In this document: positions 33,248-44,984 of the stretch, in pieces
How positions within the stretch are numbered: the stretch's first letter is position 1
Layout of the letters: each line of letters opens with the position of its first letter
Assembly (NCBI GenBank): GCA_019096155.1
Contig: JAHCVI010000001.1
Coordinates: 1,426,001-1,490,000 of the forward strand
Direction of reading: 5' to 3'
Length of the DNA stretch: 64,000 nt
Origin: Staphylotrichum longicolle
Taxonomy: Eukaryota > Ascomycota > Sordariomycetes > Sordariales > Chaetomiaceae
Position numbers and translations under genes: made by a program
The notes under the pieces: generated by a model
What the model was told of the DNA's origin: nothing
The model's database searches: none
The model's input: only the letters and a program-made list of their open reading frames with translations

Positions 33248-35476
33248 CTGGACGGGATGTTGGGTTGGTTTCAGCCGGGATGTTTCGGCACGGGATGTCT
33301 CTTTTTTTTCTCTCCTCCTTTGGATTACACAGTTCGGCAGGATGTCTGACTCGCTTTCTGGTGAGACGGGGATGTGCCTGTGTGCCGTGGTTTTGTGGTG
33401 GAGGGCGAGTGAGTACGTACGTTTGGTAGTGGTTTACACTGTAGACGGCCACAGCAGCCCACAGGACCATGACAGGACATGACAGGAGGCTCCTCTCAGC
33501 GGGTCCCGGGAAAAAGAGGTTTGTGGAGAGTCTGGGGAGATCGACGTGCGTGGTGACACAGCGGGTGTTAGGAGGCTTCCTGGTTTGTGGGGGGCAACGG
33601 GGTTTGGCGTAGATCGGTTGCGATTCGGCGCAGGTGGGTTCAGGTTCAGGGACCTGTCTGGGGGAGGAGGGGCCGTTCTGGTTCTGGCTGTACATGTCAT
33701 CCCGACTGGACGGTTTCACGTGCAAGAGGGATCCTTGAGAGACTCCTTCTGTTCACCGTCGCTCTCGCTGCCTTGGATGCTGACGTGAATGGTTTTCTGC
33801 TGGTGAAGGCCTCAGCTGAGCTGAGGTCTGGTGGGGTTTTTGGTGGTTTGTGCTACGTAAAACACGCCGACGTTCCAAGTTTGAGGTTATGGGGAAATAT
33901 CTGCGTGGTCATGAGCGCAAAGGGTGGACCTGCCACAGGCGTGGGACTGCGCGGGTGTAAGTCCGCTTAGTCGTCCAAGTTATGTCAGGCAGACGGTTTG
34001 CTGCGATATCGCTCGAGTCTTCCGGCGGGAGAAAATCCATGGAGTCGGAAGCGAAATCTCCCGTAAACCAAGGCACGGAAGTCAGCTGAAGGCGTGGACT
34101 TACACAATCAAAACCTGATGTTGTTTCTGCTCGTGGTCCAGGTGGCTGGGCGCTGTCGTCCCGTTGCGCACTCGGCGCTTCCGACTTGGTGACTGAGTGG
34201 AAACAAGGTTGGCGGTTTGGTCTCGCCGGCGGCTGTTCCCTGTATCGTGGATCTTCTGTCTCAGGTTAAGCTGGGATACTATGTCGGTTTTGTCAGTCTG
34301 ACGTCGCCGAAGCGCCGAGTTCCGCACTGTATTCTGATTCTTACCATGTGATAGTGAAGATTCGGATGAACGGTTCGACAAAAGTGTTATTTCGGATTGG
34401 CCATGGGCCCTTGGTGCAAATAATGAAGCCTCGTATAAGCGAGTTTGCATCGCGAAGCAGAACCCATCGCCGATGTTGCCCAGCTATCTCTTGATGATAA
34501 CGTTGCAAACTGGAATGAGACCTTTTGGGGCAAATCACCCATGCACAATGTGTAGAAGGGTCCAGAATAACAAATAAACTCGAGGGACAGAATAGTCATG
34601 ACTGACTTGCTTGAACTATAACACACATCCAAGTTCGATGTGATGGGGCCGCTGAGCTCTGCGCTGGAAGCGTACTCGGTTATGATACGGATTTCGCTTC
34701 GTCCATGAGAAACAGGGGTTGAAGAAGGCGACTATGGTGGCGTCGTAGATGGACCGCTGAACAATGTCAGCAGATGGTTGAAACTCTGTGAATGGACAAA
34801 GACAGATAGGAGAACACAGGTCGTGAATAACGCACGCCAGCCGCGTTTGCCTATCGGATGATGGCGGAGAATGAGAGAGGATGCTGAGGTTAGAGCCCTT
34901 TCTGTTTCGGCATCAGACAGGGGCTTTTCCACGTATCTAGGTCATGGCGCGTCGGCCAGAGGCGACGATGGCACAAACTTCCCCTGAAAACCATAAACAC
35001 AACATCAGAGGTAGCGACAGGTTGTTCCTGACCCTCCATTGATCCCGAAACCCGGATACTCCATTATCTTCTCTTCTGAATTGCCATGCAAGCATCTAAT
35101 TATCAATCTTATCCCTATCTCTGTTGAGAACCATGCTCGTGTTGACATGTAAATGGGTGTGGTTGAGAGGCCTGAAAGGGGCGTGGTAATATGGGGTTGA
35201 GATAACCAGCACCATTTCAGTTCATCGGGAAGGGCTACCGAGATGTTGCAGAGTTGAGTCGGTTGACTGGTCTACGAATATCATTCACTAATAGCGGAGT
35301 GCTCGTTGTTCTGGCTCCTGCGCCTTCGGAGAGATTCGGATAGTGTCAAACACGCCCAAACAACACACCGACCAGCCATTTACGCGACAACATGGCGTTT
35401 CAGTGAGTCTCACTTCATCCAAGACGATTGTATCCGGTCAGAATTCTGCTTCTGCAAACTCCCTCTGATGCCCGTT

Positions 35477-35505
35477 TCAGTCTGGTACCACTAATACCAG
35501 ACTGA
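35477..35505. repeat. Perfect 11-bp inverted repeat (hairpin) in the gene-free stretch
   Basis: TCAGTCTGGTA (35477-35487) and TACCAGACTGA (35495-35505) are exact reverse complements around a 7-base loop, CCACTAA. The nearest gene end is the stop of the mitochondrial membrane protein 400 nt to the right, which is transcribed toward it. It could be part of a 3' end, a relic terminal inverted repeat or a binding site. Confidence 0.85.
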
Positions 35506-35909
35506 GGTCGTGGTCAGTTGTGCAGCACAAATATCCAGAGGGCATCTAGGCTATAGCAGCCACACAGTCACCGCAACTTTGCTTACTGCTTCCTGGGTTG
35601 CCGCCAACAAGGCAAGCTAATCACAATAATTTGGGCCGAGGCAACATTATTAAACAACAAACTACACGCCCTCACGAGATGTCGAGTCTCTGAAAGGAAT
35701 CATGACCATGCCCTCCTTGGCAACAGACCTTTGAACGCTTATAAAAGCATACAGGTTCTCTATGACCCAACTTCATCACACATCCTCGGAAAGACCTCGT
35801 ACAGTATTTTACATCTATCAACGCAGCTTACACGGCCATACAAGAATGTACATCCGCCCCTCCCCCTCCCCCTCCCCCATCCTACCTTCAAGACATCACA
35901 TTACGTCCC

Positions 35910-36943
35910 TTAGCGAGCCCTCATCGCGTTCGGCCTCACAGGCAGCAGCCTGTCCATCGCGCGCCCGTCGTCCAGCGCCCAGCCGCCCGTCACATCCAGC
36001 TGTACTCCTGCTTGCCGAGCTGGATCTTGGCGAACCCCTCGCGGCTAAACGACCGCTTGATGCCCCCAAACGCGGTGCCGAACGCCTTGGCGTCCCGGAA
36101 GGCGCCGTCATGATGTGGTCCATGGTGTACTTGCGCTCGGCAATCTTGGCGTCCCGCGCCGCCCGCTCCGCGCGCACCCTCTCGGCCATGCTCATCGCCT
36201 TCGGGCTCGCCTCGCCGGCCTCCCCGCGAACAGGCTGTACATGCGGAACGGCAGCTGCACCTCCTCGGGCGCGAGGAGCTGCTTCTTGGGCGGCGCGAAG
36301 GGGAACATCCGGCGGGTGGCCACCTCGATGTAGATGGGCTCGCGGGGGCGGCAGCGTTGCCGGCGGCCTTGGCGGCGATCTGCTTCGCGACGGCGGCGGC
36401 GGGGACGGCCTCGATGGAGCGCACGATGCGGCCGGCGCCCATAACAAATAGGCACCCATGCCGGCCATGAACACCAGGATGGCACCGAAGGCGTGCGGGA
36501 TCCACCACATCAGGCCCTCGGGCGGGTGCAGGATGACGGTCCAATACTGGTAGACGGTGTAGGAGACGCAGAAGGCGGCCGAGGAGAAGCAGCCGGCACC
36601 AGAAGTGTGAGGGAGACTCGTAGAGGATGGTGCGGCCCTTGAGGGCGAGCTGCTCGGCGTACGTGGCCGGCCGGGCGGCTTGTGTTGTCGCGGATTTGAG
36701 GATGGGGGATGCTTTGACGGGCACGGCTTTGACGGGCACGGCTTTGGGAGCTGTCGCGACGGGGGGTTTAGGGGTAGTTTTAGGGACCGGCCGAGGGGAT
36801 CGAGCAGCTTTCTGGAGGAGGCGGGAGGTGGAAAAGCGGGCGCGGAGGAGCAGGCGTGCTTGCGCAGCGGCGCACTCGCCTGGGGCTTGCTGCCGCACGA
36901 GGAGGAGGAATCGAGGGGCGAAGCCCCGGGAGAAGGACGCCAT
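35910..36943 (-). CDS. Putative mitochondrial inner-membrane protein; frame broken six times
   Basis: Probable nuclear-encoded mitochondrial membrane protein, family uncertain; a TMEM223-like or respiratory-assembly role is only a guess. Translation from ATG 36943 gives a basic, Arg-rich presequence (MASFSRGFAPRFLLLVRQQ, then ARFSTSRLLQKA). A Pro/Lys/Val linker with KAVPVKAVPVKAS follows, then LKGRTILYESPSHFW. Two membrane helices are readable in the next frame (SSAAFCVSYTVYQYWTVIL and MWWIPHAFGAILVFMAGMGAY). The conserved-looking path then moves between frames through GRIVRSIEAVPAAAV, EPIYIEVATRRMFPFAPPKK, LPFRMYSLFAG, KYTMDHIMTAPF and SFSREGFAKIQLGKQEY. Apparent single-base losses lie near 36599, 36447, 36346, 36224, 36102 and 36001. 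With them restored the protein is about 345 aa, ending at 35910. No substitution-type stops were needed, so assembly error is likelier than decay. It is divergent from PDX1. Confidence 0.62.
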
Positions 36944-37878
36944 GTGGAGGTCTAATTGCTAGAAGTGAGCTTGTGGCATTGGTATCCTCGACAAAGACAC
37001 GTACCTCTGGATCTCTAACTGGGCCAATTGGCTATGGTAGAGCCCCGATCACGCCGGGCTGGGTCCGTCTGGCGGGGCCGAAATTTTGTCGGCGACCGGA
37101 CGACGTTCACGCGAGGCCAGGTCTTGGCTGCAGCTCACGGAGCTCCCTGTCATTTGGGGTCCGCCAGTGGGTCCAGTCTCGCTCCAGGTCCGCAATCAAA
37201 ATTGCTAAATAGACTGTGCCGTTGCATCTGGAACATCAACCAGTGGACATCATTCATACCAGGTTGATGTTGCAGACCAGGGCGAGATCTGGACAGATCA
37301 TCTCTGGGATGAAAGGGAAGAGACAGAAGATATGACCTTGGTAAATCTGTTTTTTTTGGGGGGGTCTTTGTTAATAAGGGCTGAGCGTAATCGATAGGTA
37401 ACTTGGCACTAGCACGAGGGATATAATTCAAGTTTGTTGGTCACGACTCTACCGTGTCGCGGCGATAATGTTCCTTGCGAGCATGAGGCGTGGTAAAGTC
37501 TTCAGGACGTAAACACGCAGATCGAGAAGTCAAGGAAAGAATGAAATATAAGGTTGAAGATGTACAGGGCAAATAATGTGAGCACAATCAGTGATATGTA
37601 AAACGTGTTTGTACTCTACAAGTGGTTTGTTTCAACTAAAGAAAAAAAAAAAGAAAACGACGTGGGCATGGTTGATTAGATACCCTGTTTCTCAGCGGCG
37701 GTTGAGGACCCCCTGCTAAAATGTCAAATGTTGGGAAGCCAAGAGAGCTTGGGCCAACGCCTAAGTCGGTCCGCTTCCCGCCAAGTTCAAGACGGACGCT
37801 GTTCATCTCCCATAAAACACAAAAAAAAGGTCCACCATCACCACTCAACCCAGTTGGGTTCCACTTACAATCGCCAAC
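36944..37878. promoter_or_regulatory. Divergent promoter region, mitochondrial membrane protein / PDX1
   Basis: This 935-bp intergenic stretch lies between two genes transcribed away from each other whose products both go to mitochondria. It contains the palindrome CCAATTGG at about 37024-37031 and an A/T-rich middle (about 37370-37660). I see no ORF worth calling. Confidence 0.45.
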
Positions 37879-39263
37879 ATGGCATCTTTTGCGGCCGCGT
37901 GCCGCATGTCGGCGCGCCTTGCGACACGAAAATTGCAGCAGGATGCCGCGTCCAGAGGTCAGTAGCCAGCCGGACGTCGAGAGGGAAATAGAAAAGCAGA
38001 AAAACAAGATAGAGGGAAGTTGCGCGCTGACATCTCCCCCATGGCGCAGGCTTCCGGACATCGGCCGCCGCCCTGGCTGCCCAGAATTTTACCATGCCCG
38101 CCCTGTCGCCCACAATGACCGAAGGCAACATCGCGGCTTGGAGGGTCAAGGAGGGCGAGAAGTTCTCGGCCGGCGATGTCCTCCTCGAGATCGAGACGGA
38201 CAAGGCGACGATGGACGTCGAGGCGCAGGAGGACGGCATCCTGATGAAGGTCATGCAGGGAGACGGCAGCAAGGGCGTTCAGGTTGGCACGCGGATAGCA
38301 GTTATCGCCGAGGAGGGCGACGACATCAGCTCGCTCGAGATCCCCGCCGACGAGAAGGCGCAATCAACGCAAGCCGCCGAAGCGCCCAAGACCCAGACCC
38401 CGGCAACTCCGGAGCCCGACTCCGCACCACCTTCGTCCACACCTCCGAAGGTTGCGTCTAAGCCAGGGGCCAAGACTTCTAAGCAGACATACCCTCTCTA
38501 CCCCTCTGTCGCCCAGCTCGTCAAGGAGAACGGTCTAGACGAGTCGGCCGTCAGCGGCATCACCCCGACCGGCCCTGGTGGTCGTCTCCTCAAGGGAGAT
38601 GTCCTGGCTTTCCTGGGAAAGATCAACACCAAGACCCCGTCTGAGATCTCTGCGCGCTTTAACAAGGCGTCGCATCTCGACCTGAGCAACATCAAGGTCG
38701 CCAAGGCTCCGGAGCCCAAGAAGCCCGCCAAGGAGGCCGCCCCAGTACCGCCTCCTGCCCCGGTCAAGTCTGTCGTGTCGCTTCCTGTCTCTCTGTCGGC
38801 TGTCATCGAGGCTCAGCGGAAGATCCAGAAGTCTCTTGGCGTCTTCCTGCCGCTCTCAACCTTTATCTCCCGGGCCTCGGAAGTTGCAAACGACGAGCTC
38901 CCGCTCCCCGCCGGGTACCAGCCGACAGCGGACGAGCTCTTCAATCAGGTCCTGGGATTGGACAAGGTGGCGGGCCCCAAGGTGTCGCGGGGCGCCTATA
39001 TCCCGCAGATTGCCGCGCTTCCCCCGGCGTCCGCATTCCCTACCAGCGCCGCTCCGGCCAAGAAGCTGGATATTCTTGACATTCTTGCTGCACCGTCCAG
39101 ACCGAAGCAGGCCGCCAAGAAGACAGTCGTGCTCCCCGGCGCGTCGACTGGCCCCAACGTGTTCAGCCTGCAGGTTCCCAAGGCGGAGGAGAGGAGGGCA
39201 CTCGTCTTCCTCGAGCGGGTCAAGCTTGTGTTGGAGAGCGAGCCGGGGAGGCTGGTATTGTGA
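37879..39263 (+). CDS. PDX1: Pyruvate dehydrogenase complex protein X / E3-binding protein
   Basis: Anchors dihydrolipoamide dehydrogenase (E3) to the E2 core of the mitochondrial pyruvate dehydrogenase complex. Exons 37879-37957 and 38050-39263 flank a 92-nt intron (GTCAGT...GCAG), giving 430 aa. A short Arg/Ala-rich presequence (MASFAAACRMSARLATRKL) precedes a lipoyl domain (about residues 40-115) beginning FTMPALSPTMTEGNIAAW. The lipoyl lysine is K78 in EIETDKATMDVEAQEDG. After a Pro/Ala/Thr linker comes a peripheral subunit-binding domain (about 160-205) with LYPSVAQLVKENGLDESAVSG and GPGGRLLKGDVLAFL. The C-terminus lacks the acyltransferase HHxxxDG motif, which separates it from true E2. 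No frame breaks. It converges on the CoA-transferase, 297 bp away. Confidence 0.93.
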
Positions 39264-39560
39264 TGTGGGTGAATGGCGGCGGTGTTTTGGTGTGTGTAAC
39301 TGGTAATCGAGTTTAGGTAGCATTAGATCTTGGGTTCCAAATCGGACAGTCATCAACAGCATTGCAGGAACGGAAAGCAGTTACGTTTAACAACCTGCCA
39401 ACGTGAAATCGAGTGCTCATAGAAATATCAAGCCACCGCCTTTGGGAACAGATTACCTCCTTCCGTGCTGGTTGCCCGGCCCATTTTGCAATTGCAAATG
39501 CTCCAGCCCTTCCCCCTTTGCTCCACTGACCGCAAGGAAACAGACCAACTTCAACAGACC

Positions 39561-41600
39561 TCACTTGTCCACTTCACCAGCAACGCCCCCTATCTCCTCT
39601 TCCTCCCACCCTTCCCACCCAGCCTCCTTATCCCACCCATTCGGCCGCGCAGTCCTCACATGCCCGACCTTCAACCCCTCAATCTCGACCGCCTCCCTCG
39701 GCCACCTCAACCCCTTTAAACCCCTCGCTCCACGCCTCCTGCATGATCCCCTCCGCCTCAAACAAATGCGGCACCGCCCCCCTCATACTCGCCAGCGCCC
39801 TCCTCCCCACCTCGTCCACCGAATCGCTATGCCGCAACCCAAAGAACCCGGCCGCCCCGTCCCCCGCGCCAAACTGGCGCCTCAACCGCTCCTGCTCCGC
39901 CTCGGGCAGCAACCCCAGCCCCATCAAGAACACGTCGTACTGGCACAGACTGGTCCGGCACACCCACGACCCGCCCTCGGTCGCGCGCCTGTACAGCCCC
40001 ACCAGCGCCGCCAGGCTGCCCAGCGCGCCCGTGCCGTAGTCCGACATGGGGAACGGCGGCACGACGGGCTCGTCCAGCCCCATGAACTCGCCCTGCGCCC
40101 ACGCCACGCCCGTCACGCAGTCGGCGATCTGCTGCCAGCCGGGCCGGCTCGCCCACTCAAAGGCGCCTACTGCCTCTGCCTCGTCACCGCCGCCGCCGCC
40201 GCCGCTGCCGCCGCTGCCGCCGAAGCAGTCCTCGGCGACGTAGACGAAGCCCCGCCCGCGCCGGCGGGCGAGGGCGGCGAGCGTGGAGGGGGAGTAGCCC
40301 AGGCGGGCGAGGGCGCCGGGCCGGTAGCCGTCGATGAGGACGTCGGCGTCGGCGAGGAGGGCGGCGAACGTCGCGCGGTCGCGGGCGGAGCCGCGCAGGT
40401 CGAGGTGCAGCGCGTGCTTGCCCGCGTTGACGTCGAGCTGGAAGAAGGGCACGTCCGGGAGGTGGGGGGAGGTGATCTTGAGGACCTGGGCGCCGTGCGC
40501 GGCGAGGGAGCGGCCGATGGTCGGGCCCGCGATGATGCGGCACAGCTCGAGGACTTTGATGCCGGCGAGGGCGCGGTCCGGGGTCGTGGACGGGGGGAAG
40601 GGGACGGGCGGAGTGGCGTGCGCGTCGGAGGGGTTGGGGCGGACGGTGAAAGGGGGGAGGTCGAGGAGGGCTTTGCCGTGGGGGGTGGCTTGGAACTGCG
40701 GCCAGGTCAGGGCCTGGATGCCGGCTTGGTGGTGGGCGAGGTTGACGGCGTCAAGCTCGGCGGCGGTGTGCTGCTTGACGGCGGACTCGATGTAGTCGAT
40801 GATGGTGCGGTAGTCGGTCATGCTCGGGTTCTCCTTGGGGAGGCCGAGCATCTCGAGCGTGACGTCGGCGTCAAGGGAACCGTGGATGTGGTAGTACTCG
40901 CCGGGGATCTTGGTTTCGTAGAGATTGGCGGACATTCGGCGGTAGAGCACCGACTGGGCTCGGTTTAGGTCCGTGTCTGGGACAGGTCAGCCACCCCTTT
41001 TCGTGTCTCTGTGGCACAAGGTCGGAGATTTGCCTTACCAGGAATTCTATCCTTGATGCTGGGGTCTGCCTTGCCCATGCCATCGAGGGTAGTGAGGTAG
41101 GCGGACATCAGGAAGGCCGAGACCTTGTCGATATCAACGCGTACTGCTCCGGGCTTTGCGCCGTCCCGAAGTTGAGCAATGGCAGCCGCGGCACAGGCTT
41201 CCAGCGCCTTGATGGCCGCAGTGGCCTCTTGCTCCCTGAGAGGAGTAGGAAAGTGCACTGCATCACCCTGTGCTGATGTCGACGTGACCTCGACGGCCTC
41301 GGTGAAGGCCAAGATGGGTTTCGGGAGCTCTCCTCGGCAACACGCACTCAGCTTCTGCAAGGCATCTCGGCTCCCGGCAGCCACAGAATGCCGTATCTGA
41401 CCCCGAGGACTCTGTGTGTCTGGTTCGCGGTCCATCTTGGTTGCCGCGAGACGCTGCCAGTAGCGAAGAGCCGAGAGCAGGATGTTTTGCTGGGATAGCT
41501 GCTCCAGGCCCTCGCCGTACAAGGGGCCTTTTTCAACCTCGCCGTTCCAGGCCCAAGTAAGGGAGGGAGGTGTGGATGTCATTGTACCTGCGGACTCCAT
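39561..41600 (-). CDS. CoA-transferase family III (CaiB/BaiF-like); frame break near C-terminus
   Basis: Class III CoA-transferases move CoA between carboxylic acids through an aspartyl-CoA intermediate; the substrate cannot be read from sequence. Exons 41600-41039 and 40976-39561 flank a 62-nt intron (GTAAGG...CCCAG), with the join at IKDRIP-DTDLNRAQSVLYRR. Restored length is about 658 aa. An N-terminal half particular to the fungal form leads into the CoA-transferase domain: PDRALAGIKVLELCRIIAGPTIGRSLAAHGAQVLKI, NAGKHALHLDLRG, FAALLADADVLIDGYRPGALARLG and MSDYGTGALGSLAALVGLYRRA. A Gly-rich insertion (GGSGGSGGGGGG) sits mid-domain. At 39711-39714 the frame changes: reading CCCC as CCC continues FKGLRWPREAVEIEGLKVG and HVRTARPNGWDKEAGWEGWE, the expected C-terminus. 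As written the frame ends at 39679. This is the only site that looks like an extra base (or two lost). Confidence 0.85.
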
Positions 41601-44600
41601 GATGCTTGCAAGGGGGAGGAAGGTGTGACTGGGATGAGATGAGGGAAGAGGGCATTTCCTTGACGGGTCGCGGGCGAGCTAGCAATAAATAGGGAGATTT
41701 CTATGTTCCATCCGAGGCCGAAGACATTGATCACACCGTGTCGGTCATGGGGTACTTTGTACAGTATCCAACATTCTGGTGAGACCCACAACCTTGGAAG
41801 GTCCGGCGCTGCTAGAGGGACTAAGGTGATATCCGGCGCGCATGTTGATGGCGAACAAGAGGAGCAAGGGTTGGGCCACCCCGTCGCCGGATCCATGACG
41901 ACGGCGGCCCCTTTGTTTCCCCACGCACCGGCGGGTCTTGCTAAAGAGGGAGAAGATCCAACGGGGGCAAAGGTCGTGATTGGAGTTTGCCGCACCCGCA
42001 AACCCACGCTTCCCAATCTCAATTCCGACCATTTACGTCGTGGGCTGAGCTAGAGGGGGCAGACGGGTTCCGAGGGGCTGGCAAAGGCTGGCGGAGGCAT
42101 TGACGAATCCCGGGTCTCATACCACGTGCCCCTTAAGCCGCCCTCAAAGGACGTTGGGGGGCCAGCGCCATGGCTCGGCCCGGCGTGCTATTTCCGGGAC
42201 CTGGCAGGATCTCCTGTTACAAGATACTCTGTGACCTGCCAGAAAGGTCGCCGTGAGACCTCTAGCATGATCACGCGGTCGTCGAGATCCGATGCTGTGA
42301 CATGGGATTCAGCCAGGGACGGCGGACCATTCAGAGGAGGACCTCAGAGTTGAGGTTGCTGCCGTGAAGGCACTGGGCGGAGCTGGATCGGCTGGTGACA
42401 CCAGGAGGGACTGTGAACTGGCGGGGGGCTGGCCCTGTACCCCGGATCCCTTACAGACTTACACAGCACAAGGACGAGGCAGGCAAGGCGTTGGTGATGA
42501 GACGGCATTTGTGGGGTCAGGCCTGTGGAGCATCGACGTCGGTTGGTTCACAGAAAGGCAACCGTCTGCTGGTGACTGGCATACCCGAATCTGGGGGAGG
42601 CTGCAGCAATGGCGGGAGCGTGGGGAGCCACCCCTGCCCAATTTGATGCGCCCCGCGCCTTCAAAAGCCGAGATGCCGCTCGGAGCGAAAGCAAAGCTGC
42701 AAGACACGGCCGAGGCAAACGGCAGCAACGACAGACGGCGACGGTCCGATCATCCAGGATTGCGGAGGGCGTGGTTGAGGACTCGCGAGTCAGTCAACGG
42801 CCCGACCCGAGCGCGCTGAGGCTTTGGCGAGACTTATCCGCCATGTGCGCAGACGAATTCCAGCCAGCCCGCGCGAGCTCATGTCTCGGGAAACACTTGC
42901 GACTGGTTGAGTTGGCTGTGAGAGCAGCAAGGGATGGACAGATTCCTTGGCCGCTGCTGTCCATCCCCGGCAGAAACTCTCGATCAGGTCGCTCAACCGG
43001 GTGTTCATTCGGGGGAGACAGTGTTCTCGACTGGATTTGCCCAACTGGGACTCTGCGAAGAAGCAATGCCTGATTTTCGGGAAAGTCTTGCGCCCACTTC
43101 CCGGCAGTCGTGGGGGAACCCCTTGGCTGCGGTGTTGTGTGGTGGTGGTGGTGGCTGTTTGGAGATGGAAAGAGAGGTTAGCTCGAGGTTAGTGAGCGCT
43201 TGGCCCTTGGAAATTCCCCGGATCAGCAGATCCTTGGATCTTGGATGGGGTCAGGCAGCCCGCCCTGGACGCCCCACTTGACCAGCTGTGGGGTGCCCGC
43301 TAGTCGAGCCTTCCACAGCACAGAGTCCACCAAAAAGTCGCGGGAGTTAGGTGCATTATCCGATGCCCGATGCTCCTTCCATTCAGAGATTGGCAATTCA
43401 TTCAGTTTGGTTCGATTGGGAAAACACCTCGTGAGTCTCACCTTCCACTCTCTCTCATCTCTGCCCTCTCAGTTTCCTCACTTGCTCGTCCGAGTTTTCT
43501 CGCCCGCAGCTTTTCGGTGAGTTTGGTGCCATTCTTTCCCCCCTCCATCGACACCCTTCTGCATTAGGCTCGCAGACCACGGCTTGCAATCGAGGTTATC
43601 GAACTGCAAACCGCCACACCCACCCTGAGCCACCGCAGCCAAGGAGACACACTCTCTTCGAGATGATGTGTCGCACAACACCCGCCAACCTCAGGCTCGC
43701 GACGCGGGGCTCGCAGACCTCTGCAGCAACCTGAACTGGAAACGCGGCCGCTTCGTGCCTCCTCCGCCTGGCGTGACCGGTTTCCGCGCGGAGCTGTGGT
43801 GCCTTGTCGTATGATGGCTCGCGCTTTTCTGGCTGGAATGTTTGACAGCATTGTAACACCAACTGCGCGCCACGAGGCCAGCCTGCCGCTTGCTGACCCA
43901 ATGCCCTTTCGATGGAGCTGTCTGGCACTGGCAATCACAGCTGCAATCTCGGCACCCTGTTCGTGTGTTGGGAGGAGCCCTGCCTATCGCCGTCCTCCAT
44001 CCCGTGTGAGGCTTGCTTGCTGGCTGCTCTCAACCCCCGTCAGGCCCCGATTCCCCGCATCTGCTTCCTGGCGGTTGCTTCATGCGCACGGCGGGGAAGC
44101 TCGCTGGCAGCTCGTTATCCAAGTACCTGGGCTCACGTACCACCAGCACCGAGGCTCGATGCAGAGCCCGTCTGGGACGCGTCCGTCACGGCTTCGTCGC
44201 AGGCGAGTCACTGGCTAGCAGAGTCGAGCAGATCTTGGGTAGGTTTGGGCGCAAAAGCAACCTGCCGCACGGCCCCATGTTTATCCAAAGTGTCAAGCCG
44301 CAGAACGGGGGCAGGGGTTCCTATTAGAGCCTACCCACGCAGCAACACGCAGATGGTGTGCGTCCAGGCCGTGCTCCTGTCCCAAACCTGGCCCTGGAAT
44401 TCGATTTTCTCTTCTTCTCGCTCCCCTCGTCGGCAGCCGCTCAGTATATCTCGTCGCGTGGTGCAGATTCCTGGCGGATATTCTCGTTCAACAACACTGA
44501 CATACTCGCCGCACCCCTAGCTCTCCCAGGCCCTGGGAACCAGCCTGCGCCGTAGCGGTTCGTGCCACCAAAGCGCTCTCCCGCTGCGGGCACTAAACTT

Positions 44601-44984
44601 GGACCGATCCAGAACCGCAAACCCACAAACCCAGCAGGCCCCTGCCGACCCCGACAACATACCTTAGATAGCTTTTTACATCTATCCGACATCCCGTTCC
44701 CCATTGCCGGACCTGCTGCCGACGTGTCTCTCGTGCATCATCCGCTCCGCCAGATCCCCGCCGCCGCCGCTTCCGATCGCACTAGGGCTCTAAGCTCTAG
44801 TGTGGAGGGTTCGAGAGGCTCGCCAGCCCTTCTATCGCCTCCCCCATCCAGCTGCCCGCACCGTTGCACTTGCGGCTGCTGTCTCCTCGCCCAGCTCCAG
44901 CAGGAGAGTCTGCTATCCGATGGCGGGGCGCTTGCGCGCGTCTCCCCACGCATCCCACGCCGCCTTCACCTCCCCTTCTCCACC
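41601..44984. promoter_or_regulatory. Divergent upstream region, CoA-transferase / zinc-cluster regulator
   Basis: This 3.4-kb gap lies between two divergently transcribed genes. ORFs here are short and overlapping, without domains. The 500 bp before the regulator start are pyrimidine-rich and likely include its 5' leader. A GGT repeat lies at about 43140-43155. I saw no clear dyad binding site for a Zn2Cys6 protein, though CGG triplets are common because of base composition. Confidence 0.4.

Larger units (their letters stand above)
26898..35909. other. About 9 kb without a recognisable gene
   Basis: This is the longest gene-free stretch of the window. Many ORFs of 60-310 codons overlap in several frames on both strands. 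None shows a domain, sensible splicing or conserved motifs, and several begin only with GTG or TTG. The longest are 28940-29713 (-) and 32790-33725 (-). Base composition becomes visibly more A/T-rich after about 34.0 kb. It contains a 33-bp tandem duplication with a CTCAC tract (32641-32738), a CCAA/TTGG inverted repeat (33194-33247), GTGT microsatellites (about 33071-33086) and a strong hairpin (35477-35505). I saw no transposase or reverse-transcriptase motif. Confidence 0.5.

Noticed and set aside
32790..33725. 311-codon minus-strand ORF in the gene-poor stretch
   Set aside because: Pro/Thr/His-rich translation of CA/GT simple sequence with no domain; overlapping ORFs on both strands are equally long.
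43395..43425. B-box-like GGTTCGATTGG suggesting a tRNA
   Set aside because: No matching A box, acceptor stem or anticodon arm can be laid out around it.
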